This document shows positions 25,750 through 33,776 of a stretch of 64,000 nt of DNA, in pieces (positions within the stretch are counted from its first letter, which is position 1; each line of letters starts with the position of its first letter). The notes below the pieces were generated by a model. It did not search any database. It saw only the letters and a program-made list of their open reading frames with translations, and had not been told where the DNA came from. Source of the DNA: Planctomycetota bacterium (GTDB lineage: Bacteria; Planctomycetota; Phycisphaerae; UBA1845; PWPN01); NCBI GenBank assembly GCA_029550525.1, contig JAKPHF010000032.1:1-64000 (forward strand), written 5' to 3'. The position numbers and the translations under genes are program-made.

Positions 25750-28700
25750 ATGAAATTGCATCGTCAGATTACATCATCTTCGCGGGATTCATCAAAAACC
25801 AGCGGGGCCACTGCCGGCCACCTCCGGCGGCGGCCCCGCCGCTCCCTCCTCGCACCGTGGATCGTCTGCCTGATGACGGTCGCTCTCCTGCCTCGGCTTG
25901 CCGCGGCATGGGAGCTGAAGCAGGCACCGATCATGTCGCCTTGGGCGGAGCTGGTGGATCCCGAGGCTCCTCTCCCGGAATATCCGCGGCCGCAGATGGT
26001 GCGCAGCGAGTGGATGAACCTCAACGGCCTGTGGGAGTTCCAAGCCGGCTCGTCGAATGATCCGGTGCCGGTGGGCCAGACGCTGGCGGAGCAGATCCTT
26101 GTCCCCTTCCCCATGGAATCCGCCTTGTCCGGCATCATGCGTCACCACGAGCGATCATGGTATCGCCGGACCTTCAGCGTGCCGCCGAGCTGGGACGGCC
26201 GCCGCATCCTGCTGCACCTGGATGCCGTAGACTTCGAATCGGAAGTGTTCATCAACGGCCAGTCCGTGGGCGTCCACAGGGGCGGCTACGACGCGTTCAC
26301 GTATGACATCACCGATTATCTCACCGGCAGCGGTCCCCAGGAGTTGATCGTGCGGGTGTACGACCCCACCGACCACGCCGGCGTCCCCCGCGGCAAGCAG
26401 ACGCTCTATCCCGGCGGCATCATGTACACCGCGTGTAGCGGCATCTGGCAAACCGTCTGGCTCGAGCCGGTGGCCGAAACGAGCATCTCCGACTTCAAGC
26501 TCGTGCCCGACATCGACGCCGAACGGCTGAATGTGACCGTCAACGTCCGCGGCCCCGCTGAGGGTGTGACGGTGAACGCCGTGGCTCGCATCGGCACCGA
26601 CGTCGTCGGCACCGTCTCCGGACCGCCTGGCACCGAACTCCACCTCCCCGTTCCCGATGCGCACCTCTGGTCGCCCGACGACCCGTTCCTCTATGATCTC
26701 GACATCGCGCTAACCCAAGGCTCGACCGAACTCGATGCCGTGAGCAGCTACTTCGGGATGCGCAAGATCAGCTTGGGCACCCGCAACGGCAAGAAGGTGA
26801 TGCTGTTGAACAACGAGTTCGTCTTCCAGTTCGGCCCGCTCGACCAGGGCTTCTGGCCTGACGGCATCTACCGAGCACCCACCGACGACGCCTTGGCCGC
26901 CGACATCGTGGAAGAAAAGACGCTCGGCTACAACATGGTCCGCAAGCACATCAAGGTCGAGCCACCCCGCTGGTATTACTGGGCCGACAAGCTGGGCATC
27001 CTCGTCTGGCAGGACATGCCCAGCGCCAACTCCTACACCGGCAACCCGCAGCCGCTCGACGTGCCGCAATTCGAGACCGAACTGCGACGCATGGTTGAAA
27101 GCCGTTGGAATCACCCGTCCATCATCATGTGGGTGATATTCAATGAGTCCCAGGGCCAGCACAATACCGAAGCCCTCGTCCAGATGGTCAAGACAATGGA
27201 TCCCTCGCGGCTGGTGAACCAGGCCAGCGGCGGCAGCTTCTACGGCGTGGGCGATATTCTCGACTGGCACAGCTACCCCAACCCCAGTTGTCCGACCAGC
27301 TCCACGCAGGCCGTGGTCTGCGGCGAGTTCGGCGGCGTCGGGCTCAGCATCAACGGGCACATCTGGGCGCCGGGCTGGGGCTACGTCGGTGCCACCGATG
27401 GCGACGACCTCGCTGCCCAGTTCGAGAACTTCTGCTACCAAATCTCCGGTCTTGTGCAGAACCAGGGCATGAGCGGCGCGGTCTACACGGAGATCACCGA
27501 CGTCGAGATCGAACTGAACGGCTTTTTGACCTACGACCGCAAGGTGCGCAAGCTGGATCCCGATCGCGTCCGGGCCGCCATCGCCCTCGCCGGCGCCGTC
27601 ACCGACGTGACCACCGTGCTCCCCACCTCGCAGACCACCGGCCAGCACTGGAAGTATCGAACCACGCCGCCCTTCTCGAATTGGACCTCGCCGAGCTACA
27701 ACGACTCGAACTGGAACAACGGCGTGGGCGGCTTCGGCGGCAACAACCCACCGAATACTTCCGGGCTTATCCGCACGTCGTGGACCAGCAGCAATATCTG
27801 GCTGCGGCGAACGTTCGAAGTCGGATCGCTCACGCCCGACCAGATCGACAATCTCTATTTCAACGTCTACCACGACGAGGACGTCGAGATCTACATCAAC
27901 GGCGTGCTGGCCGGCAGTGCCACCGGGTACACGACCAACTACACCATGCTGGCCATGACTCCCGAAGGCCGGGGCGCCATCGTGCCCAACGCAACGAACC
28001 TGCTGGCCGTGCACTGCCGTCAGACCGGCGGCGGCCAATACATCGATGTGGGCATCGTCATCCGCGAAAGCGACATCGAGGTGCCTCCGCGGCCTGCCAC
28101 CACCACGCCGACGGGCTTGACCGCGGTCGCCGGCAAGTCGGGCGTGTCACTGGGGTGGACCCGGTCGCCCCACGCGACGGACTACCACGTCAAGCGCTCG
28201 ACCACCAGCGGCGGCCCCTACACGCCCGTGCTGCGCTCGCCGGTCAACGCTGCCACGGATGCGACCGTGGCCGGCGGCACCACCTACTACTACGTGGTCT
28301 CGGCGTCCAACGCCGCCGGTGAAACCGCCGACTCCCAGGAAATCGCTGTCACCACGCCGGTCCTGCCACCCGCCGACCTGGTCACCTGGCTGAAGGCCGA
28401 CGATCTCAGCAGTCTGACCGACGGCGATCCGATAGCGACGTGGACTGACGCCAGCGGCCGCGGTTTCAACGCCACGCAGGAAAACGCCGCTCGAAGACCT
28501 GCCTACGCGAGCGCCGCGATCAACGGCCAGCCGGCTGTGCGCTTCAACGCCGCAGCCAACACGTACCTGTCGCTCGAACGCCCCGTGCAGGATGATTTCA
28601 CCATCTTCTGCGTATTTCAGAGCAGCCAGGGCCTGAGCACCAGCACACACTTCTACGACGGCGCCGGCCTGGTCAACGCCGAAGTCGCCACCGTGGTTAA

Positions 28701-29397
28701 CGACTTCGGGCTCAGCCTCAACGCCGATGGCAAGGTGCTGGGCGGCACGGGAAATCCCGATGTCACCGTGGCCTCCGGTCCGGGCTTCAACGACGGTCGA
28801 CCGCACCTGGTCACCTTCCGGCGAACGCAGGGCACCGGCCTACTGGAGCTCTACGTGGATGGTCAACTCCAGGGGATCGCGAACGCGGGCCGCCAGTCGC
28901 TGACCTCGCCCGCACGACTCGTCCTGGGCGCCCAGCAGACGTTGATCAAGCATCTGACCGGCGATATCGCGGAAGTGAAGATCTTCTCGGGTGTTCTCCC
29001 TGAACACCAGCGTTTGGCCGAGGAAAAAACGCTCATCTGCAAGTACGGCCTGTGGAGCGAAACGCCCGAGTTCGATTGCAATGCGAACGGCATTCCCGAC
29101 GAATGTGAGTCTGACGCCGACGGCGACGGTGTCATCGACGCGTGCGACAACTGCCCGGCCGTGCCCAATCCCGATCAGACTCGACACGTGTTGGATGCCG
29201 ACGGCGATTGCGACATCGACAGCGAGGACGTGCAAGCGTTCATCGAATGTGCGTCCGGCCCCCAACGTCCGGTGGCCACCGGCTGCCAGGCCCACGACGT
29301 CGACGGGGATGGCGACGTGGATCAGGACGACTTCGGCGCCCTGCAACGTTGCCTGACCGGACCCGATGCCGCACCGGCCGCGAATTGTACGAATTGA
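25750..29397 (+). CDS. Secreted GH2-family glycosidase with jelly-roll, FnIII, LamG and dockerin-like modules
   Basis: About 1215 residues; ATG at 25750 is preferred, though TTG at 25729 is in frame. Signal anchor LLAPWIVCLMTVALLPRLAAA. The GH2 core covers about 25-620: N-terminal sandwich (EWMNLNGLWEF, SWYRRTFSVPP), immunoglobulin-like domain, barrel with GILVWQDMPSANSY. The acid/base is Glu466 in IIMWVIFNESQG and the nucleophile candidate is Glu526 in AVVCGEFGG, both canonical for clan A. Then follow the jelly-roll module shared with the DUF4965-type enzyme (~625-775), an FnIII domain (~785-870), a LamG domain (~875-1095), a TSP3-like CNANGIPDECESDADGDG and dockerin-like DGDCDIDSEDV/DGDGDVDQDDF. 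Beta-galactosidase or beta-glucuronidase specificity cannot be decided. Confidence 0.88.
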   Translation: MKLHRQITSSSRDSSKTSGATAGHLRRRPRRSLLAPWIVCLMTVALLPRLAAAWELKQAPIMSPWAELVDPEAPLPEYPRPQMVRSEWMNLNGLWEFQAGSSNDPVPVGQTLAEQILVPFPMESALSGIMRHHERSWYRRTFSVPPSWDGRRILLHLDAVDFESEVFINGQSVGVHRGGYDAFTYDITDYLTGSGPQELIVRVYDPTDHAGVPRGKQTLYPGGIMYTACSGIWQTVWLEPVAETSISDFKLVPDIDAERLNVTVNVRGPAEGVTVNAVARIGTDVVGTVSGPPGTELHLPVPDAHLWSPDDPFLYDLDIALTQGSTELDAVSSYFGMRKISLGTRNGKKVMLLNNEFVFQFGPLDQGFWPDGIYRAPTDDALAADIVEEKTLGYNMVRKHIKVEPPRWYYWADKLGILVWQDMPSANSYTGNPQPLDVPQFETELRRMVESRWNHPSIIMWVIFNESQGQHNTEALVQMVKTMDPSRLVNQASGGSFYGVGDILDWHSYPNPSCPTSSTQAVVCGEFGGVGLSINGHIWAPGWGYVGATDGDDLAAQFENFCYQISGLVQNQGMSGAVYTEITDVEIELNGFLTYDRKVRKLDPDRVRAAIALAGAVTDVTTVLPTSQTTGQHWKYRTTPPFSNWTSPSYNDSNWNNGVGGFGGNNPPNTSGLIRTSWTSSNIWLRRTFEVGSLTPDQIDNLYFNVYHDEDVEIYINGVLAGSATGYTTNYTMLAMTPEGRGAIVPNATNLLAVHCRQTGGGQYIDVGIVIRESDIEVPPRPATTTPTGLTAVAGKSGVSLGWTRSPHATDYHVKRSTTSGGPYTPVLRSPVNAATDATVAGGTTYYYVVSASNAAGETADSQEIAVTTPVLPPADLVTWLKADDLSSLTDGDPIATWTDASGRGFNATQENAARRPAYASAAINGQPAVRFNAAANTYLSLERPVQDDFTIFCVFQSSQGLSTSTHFYDGAGLVNAEVATVVNDFGLSLNADGKVLGGTGNPDVTVASGPGFNDGRPHLVTFRRTQGTGLLELYVDGQLQGIANAGRQSLTSPARLVLGAQQTLIKHLTGDIAEVKIFSGVLPEHQRLAEEKTLICKYGLWSETPEFDCNANGIPDECESDADGDGVIDACDNCPAVPNPDQTRHVLDADGDCDIDSEDVQAFIECASGPQRPVATGCQAHDVDGDGDVDQDDFGALQRCLTGPDAAPAANCTN

Positions 29398-29400
29398 TGA

Positions 29401-29416
29401 CCGCCCGATTGGGCGG
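29401..29416 (+). terminator. Small GC hairpin after the GH2 gene
   Basis: CCGCCC-GATT-GGGCGG starts 3 bases after the stop. There is no T-tract, so termination is uncertain; it may only mark the end of the transcript. Confidence 0.35.
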
Positions 29417-29529
29417 AGGCGGACGCCGACAAACTCCGTTTGCCGGCACGTTCGAATTCAAGAAAACGAAGTCCCGAATACCAGGCGGTTCAAGCTGAAT
29501 CCGCCGGCGAAGTAATGGTTTTGGAACGA

Positions 29530-29552
29530 ATGTCGGACTAAATTACCGACAT
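29530..29552. promoter_or_regulatory. Inverted repeat in the leader of the pseudopilin gene
   Basis: ATGTCGG and CCGACAT flank a 9-base AT-rich loop, ending 27 bp before the ATG at 29580. It could be an operator or an mRNA hairpin next to the ribosome site. Confidence 0.35.
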
Positions 29553-29579
29553 CACGTCATCATGGTGCAGGAGCGTACC

Positions 29580-30485
29580 ATGCGGAACAGAAACACTCGA
29601 AGGATTGCCGTTTCGTCCCCCGCCTTCACCCTCATCGAGATCCTGGTGGTGGTAGCCATCATCGCGTTGCTGATCTCGATCCTGTTGCCGTCGTTGGCCG
29701 CGGCCCGCCGAACCTCCCGGACGGTCGCCTGCCGAGCCAACGTACATCAGATGGGCCTCGCCTTGACCATGTACACGAATCAGTACGGGTACTATCCCGG
29801 ACATCACTTGCCGCCCGGCTCGGAGACTGCCAAAGAGTTCATTGTCTGGCCTACCCGGCTGATGCGGGCCATGAAAGCGTCGGGGGGAACCAGTGGGCAG
29901 CACAAGGTGTTCTGGTGTCCCGATTCCAAGTACAAGACACGCTGGGATGGTCGCCAGCGAATATACGCCAGCGCCACCGCGAGCGGCTACCGGGAGACCG
30001 ATTGTGTCAACTTCGACTACGGATACAACGATTGGGGCGTATCCGAAACCCACAGCGTCCCCGGCGCTCCGAATCTGGGGCTGGGCGGCCACATTGTGGT
30101 CAAGCCACCGGAAAAGACCTGGGAGGGCAAAGACGGAGAGGTTCGAGTCGACAAGGTCAAACGCCCGGCCGAGATGATCTGTATCGCCGACAATGACGCG
30201 GACGACTATCTCACCGGAACGCCCGGCCAGTGGGACACTGCCATCGACCCCGTCGACGACCCGCCCAACCGCGAATGGCCGGGCGCACGCCATGACAAGG
30301 GATGCAACGTGCTCTGGGCCGACGGCCACGCCGATTTCCAGCTCCAGGCCAAATTGGTGGAGAAAACACACCTGGCCCGGCGGCGATGGAACAACGATTA
30401 CCGCGCCCATTGCGATTTGTGGGGAGACGGTGCCGGCCACAAGAAGGACAGCAGTTGCGCACGGGAGAACAAATACAGCCGCTGA
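29580..30485 (+). CDS. Type II secretion/type IV-like pseudopilin
   Basis: 301 residues from ATG at 29580 with AGGAG upstream. Basic leader MRNRNTRRIAVSSPA, then [20 protein letters not shown] with the conserved +5 Glu. DUF1559-like body: ACRANVHQMGLALTMYTNQYG, VFWCPDSKYKT, and near the C-terminus RHDKGCNVLWADGHADF, which contains the H-x9-DG motif. It is the last gene of the plus-strand group that starts at 20708 and may belong to the same regulon, possibly with its own promoter in the 182-bp gap. A role in a dedicated secretion or surface pseudopilus is inferred. Confidence 0.87.
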   Translation: MRNRNTRRIAVSSPAFTLIEILVVVAIIALLISILLPSLAAARRTSRTVACRANVHQMGLALTMYTNQYGYYPGHHLPPGSETAKEFIVWPTRLMRAMKASGGTSGQHKVFWCPDSKYKTRWDGRQRIYASATASGYRETDCVNFDYGYNDWGVSETHSVPGAPNLGLGGHIVVKPPEKTWEGKDGEVRVDKVKRPAEMICIADNDADDYLTGTPGQWDTAIDPVDDPPNREWPGARHDKGCNVLWADGHADFQLQAKLVEKTHLARRRWNNDYRAHCDLWGDGAGHKKDSSCARENKYSR

Positions 30486-30550
30486 ACGGCCGTTTCAGGC
30501 TTTGCAGCGGCGGATCCCCACCTGACGCAAGAGACTCTGACAGGAAGCAT

Positions 30551-30594
30551 GGAGGCAACGGAGGTAAACCTTCTCGGTTACTTCCGTTGCCTCC
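30551..30594. terminator. Long bidirectional hairpin between convergent genes
   Basis: Arms 30551-30567 and 30578-30594 are 17 bases each with one mismatch and a 10-base loop, starting 65 bp after the pseudopilin stop. The minus-strand gene ends at 30739 on the other side, so the hairpin could stop transcription from both. The downstream tail is TGTTAG, without a strong U-tract. Confidence 0.6.
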
Positions 30595-30738
30595 TGTTAG
30601 TGCGATCGCGGCATTTCGGATGTCACTTGCGGTCGCCGCTTTCGCGCACATCGCGAATGAGCATCTGCGCGCCTCGGACAGCCTGTGCCCATTGTGAGGC
30701 TACCGTCCCGCCCGCAGTGCCGGCGAGGCGTCCGCATC

Positions 30739-32013
30739 CTACATTCTCTCGAGGTATAGCGCTACCTCTTCGCCAAGGCCTTGCGGCTTGACGAAAACCA
30801 CCTCACCGGCGGCAACCGTCCGCTTCCCTTCGTTGACCCACTTGTCACCGACCGGATCGTACCACTTCACCGCATAGCGACCCGCTTCCATCAACAGGCC
30901 CAACCGGCTTCCGCCATCGGCATACGCCAAATACACCTTGCCCGGAGCGGCCAGCACGTAGTCCGTATCCTCTCGAGCGAGTTCGTCGTGGGGGCTGGTC
31001 AGGTTGAACCGCGTGGACTCCATGAATCGGACCAATCGCCCGCACATCAGCAGATCTTCCTGTGGCGTCGTGGCAATGTCCATGCCGAGGATCATGGAGT
31101 AGCCCCCGCCCATCGCGATCGCCCAGACCTTCTTGCGAAGTGCATCACCCGAGCCCGAAGACGGCTCAGATTCGTAATGGGAGTCTCCAAACTCGGACAT
31201 GTTGATGTTGATCAGCCCCTGAACGTTCTTCCACGCCGCCACCGTGCTGTCGTGCAGTTCTTTCGGCGTGTCCACGTTGCACTGGACCGCGAACTGATCG
31301 AAGGTCGTCGTTCCGGCGAAATCGAACTCGGTGCCAGCATTCTGGTGGAGGGCGATCGGGTGACGGTTGGGATCCTTCTCCCGAATCCGCTCGGCGATGC
31401 GGGCGACGTGATCGCGGGTGAGCTTCTCGGCGTACTCCTCGGCCACGCACCAGATGAGATTACGGTAGCGGCTGAACCGGCTCACCAAACCGTCGATGAA
31501 CGCGGTCTCGGCGGGGCTGAGGCGGCCGTCTGCGGGCAGCTTGCCGAAGGGAGCGGAGCCATCGTCGTACAGGAAGAAGAAGATGATAATCCCTTCCCGG
31601 TCCATGGCCGTGAACCACGTGTCCCACTGATCGAGAACGCGAGGGTTCAACGGCTTCTTCGGATCGTGGTCGATGAACGGGTTGTGCGTGCGGTCGCCGT
31701 CACCACCATGGCTTCGCACGGCCATGAGGTAGATGCAGTTGGCTCCCGTACCGGCCAGCTTCTGGATGAGCTCCATCTGATCGCCGTCTCGCGTCCCGTC
31801 CGGGCGGAGATGGCCGCGATACAAAAAGCCCTCCGGATCACCGGGGCCGCACATGAACAGCGGCTTACCGTGCGCACGGGTCAGCCAAGCCGGGTGCTGC
31901 GGATCGACCACGATGGTTCCGGGCAGCGGATTCGTGCTACAACCAAATCCGGCCAATACGATCATCGACAGACACACTGAGAGCAACAACCGGCACCTAC
32001 GGGCAATTCTCAT
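30739..32013 (-). CDS. Apiosidase-like (DUF4038) protein, probable lipoprotein
   Basis: 424 residues from ATG at 32013, with AAGGAG upstream; the open frame upstream to 32097 overlaps the preceding gene and is dropped. The leader LLLSVCLSMIVLAGFGCS suggests a lipoprotein with Cys at the end of an imperfect lipobox. The body matches the DUF4038/apiosidase-like TIM barrel: HPAWLTRAHGKPLFMCGPGD, GANCIYLMAVRSHGGDGD, FTAMDREGIIIFFFLYDD, NLIWCVAEEY (catalytic Glu candidate), AMGGGYSMILGMDI. The tail YAVKWYDPVGDKWVNEG resembles the collagen-binding-like beta domain usually attached. The next upstream gene is its dockerin-bearing paralog. Substrate not determined; family members include apiosidases and other exo-glycosidases. 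Confidence 0.78.
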   Translation of the reverse strand: MRIARRCRLLLSVCLSMIVLAGFGCSTNPLPGTIVVDPQHPAWLTRAHGKPLFMCGPGDPEGFLYRGHLRPDGTRDGDQMELIQKLAGTGANCIYLMAVRSHGGDGDRTHNPFIDHDPKKPLNPRVLDQWDTWFTAMDREGIIIFFFLYDDGSAPFGKLPADGRLSPAETAFIDGLVSRFSRYRNLIWCVAEEYAEKLTRDHVARIAERIREKDPNRHPIALHQNAGTEFDFAGTTTFDQFAVQCNVDTPKELHDSTVAAWKNVQGLININMSEFGDSHYESEPSSGSGDALRKKVWAIAMGGGYSMILGMDIATTPQEDLLMCGRLVRFMESTRFNLTSPHDELAREDTDYVLAAPGKVYLAYADGGSRLGLLMEAGRYAVKWYDPVGDKWVNEGKRTVAAGEVVFVKPQGLGEEVALYLERM

Positions 32014-32054
32014 GTCACTTGGTCTCCTTGTTTGCAGATTGACAACGGTACGCT

Positions 32055-33776
32055 CTAGGGCAGGCAATCGGCTTCGACGTTCGGCCCGCTCAGGCAATTC
32101 AGAAACAGCACGGCATCGGCCTGATCCACCGGTCCGTCAGCGTTCAAGTCCGCCCAAAGACAGTCGGCTGGAACGACCGCCACATCCATCCCCGACAGAC
32201 ACATCTGAAATGCGCCGAAGTCTTCCTGGTCCACGTCTCCATCCCCGTCGTAATCGGCGGGGACCGAGCCCGTCGTGAAGCTCCACACCGCGCCGGGCGT
32301 GATGCCCTGCTCGTTCACCTCGTCGATCCGCCAGTAGTACGTGGTTCGCGGCAAGAGCGTGCCGGGGTTGAACAACGTCGTGGATCGCCGGCCGCGCGGC
32401 TCGCCGGGCGGAATCGTGCCGAAATAGACCTCGTGCTCGCTAGCGCCCGCACCGGCCGTCCAGGACAACTGCACGTTCAAGCTGACGCCCACGGCCCCGG
32501 GAACCGGGAATGGACCGGAGGCCGGCGCGGGTACCGTTCGCGAAACGTACAACGCCGCATCGCCGGGCACCGCCGCCGGCTTGTCGAATACCTGCACCCC
32601 GAAGACCGGAACCGCACGCGACCCCGCATCGATCCACGCGCCGCCGGCCGGATCGTACCACTTCACCAAGTAATTGCCGCGCAGCATCTGCAGACCATAG
32701 CGGCTACCGCCCTCGCCGTACGCCAGATACACCAAACCGGGAGCCGCCAGCACGTAATCCGTGTCGTTCGCCGCGAGCTCATCATGCGGAGCCGCCACGT
32801 TAAAGCGAGTGGCCTCCATGAACCGGACCAGTCGGCCGCAAGTCTCCAGATCGCTGACCGGCGTGGAGACGATATCCATCTCCAAGATCATCGAGTAGCC
32901 GCCGCCCATCGCGACGGCCCAGATTTTTCGCTGCAGTTCCAGCCCCGTGGACAACGGCGCGAATTCGGCCATGTTGATGTTGACCAGCCCGCCCACATTA
33001 TTCCAGGCCGCCACCGTACCGGCATGCAGTTCCTTGGCCGTATTCACGTTCCACTGAACCGCAAACTGGTTAAACGCCGCGTTGCCGTTGAAGTCGAACG
33101 ACGTCCCGTTATTCTGATGGATCGCCACCGGATGCTGACGGTCATCCTGCAACTTGATCTGCTCGGCGATCTTGATGGCATGCGCTTTGCTCAGCCCTTC
33201 GCCCGCTTCCTCGGCCACGCACCAGATCAGGTGCTTGTGATGCTTGAACCGATTCACCATCGTATTGATGAACGTCACTTCCGACGGATGGAGCTGGCCA
33301 TTGGCAGGAAGCGCCTTGCCGAAAGGCGATGCGCTGTCATCGTACAGGATGAAAAAGATGGTGATCCGCTGGGCGTCCATGGCGGCAAACCAGGTTTCCC
33401 ACTGGTTCAGGATGTCGTCATCCAGTCCCTTGGTCAGATCACCGTCCACGTACGGATTCTGCAGGCTGTCCCCGTCGCCGCCGTGACTGCGAATGGCAAC
33501 CAGGTAGATGCAGTTCGCCCCCGTTCCCGCCATCTTGTTGATGAGCGCGAGCTGGTCGCCGTTTCGCGTTCCGTCCGCGTTGCGCGTTCCGCGATAGAGG
33601 AATCCCTCGGGGTCGCCCGGACCGCACATGTAGAACGGCCCGCCCCCCTCGTACTTGAACCAGGCGGGATGCGCCGGATCGACAACAATCTGGCCTGGTT
33701 GGGGTCCAGCCAGAGTCGACGCGCCGGCGCCCAGCGCACCCGCCAGGCACATCAGCCGGATGAACAGACCGGTCAT
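32055..33776 (-). CDS. Secreted apiosidase-like (DUF4038) protein with FnIII-like and dockerin-like domains
   Basis: 573 residues. ATG overlaps the previous stop as ATGA. Signal peptide LMCLAGALGAGASTLAG. Catalytic-type barrel (about 25-330) parallels the lipoprotein paralog: HPAWFKYEGGGPFYMCGPGD, GANCIYLVAIRSHGGDGD, HLIWCVAEEAGEG, AMGGGYSMILEMDI; beta tail LVKWYDPAGGAWIDAG (~380-415). An FnIII-like domain (~420-500, EHEVYFGTIPPGE, TTYYWRIDEVNEQG) and dockerin-like loops YDGDGDVDQEDF and LNADGPVDQADAV follow. So this pair offers one cell-anchored and one secreted or scaffolded version of the same enzyme. Reaction inferred only at the level of glycosidase. Confidence 0.8.
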   Translation of the reverse strand: MTGLFIRLMCLAGALGAGASTLAGPQPGQIVVDPAHPAWFKYEGGGPFYMCGPGDPEGFLYRGTRNADGTRNGDQLALINKMAGTGANCIYLVAIRSHGGDGDSLQNPYVDGDLTKGLDDDILNQWETWFAAMDAQRITIFFILYDDSASPFGKALPANGQLHPSEVTFINTMVNRFKHHKHLIWCVAEEAGEGLSKAHAIKIAEQIKLQDDRQHPVAIHQNNGTSFDFNGNAAFNQFAVQWNVNTAKELHAGTVAAWNNVGGLVNINMAEFAPLSTGLELQRKIWAVAMGGGYSMILEMDIVSTPVSDLETCGRLVRFMEATRFNVAAPHDELAANDTDYVLAAPGLVYLAYGEGGSRYGLQMLRGNYLVKWYDPAGGAWIDAGSRAVPVFGVQVFDKPAAVPGDAALYVSRTVPAPASGPFPVPGAVGVSLNVQLSWTAGAGASEHEVYFGTIPPGEPRGRRSTTLFNPGTLLPRTTYYWRIDEVNEQGITPGAVWSFTTGSVPADYDGDGDVDQEDFGAFQMCLSGMDVAVVPADCLWADLNADGPVDQADAVLFLNCLSGPNVEADCLP

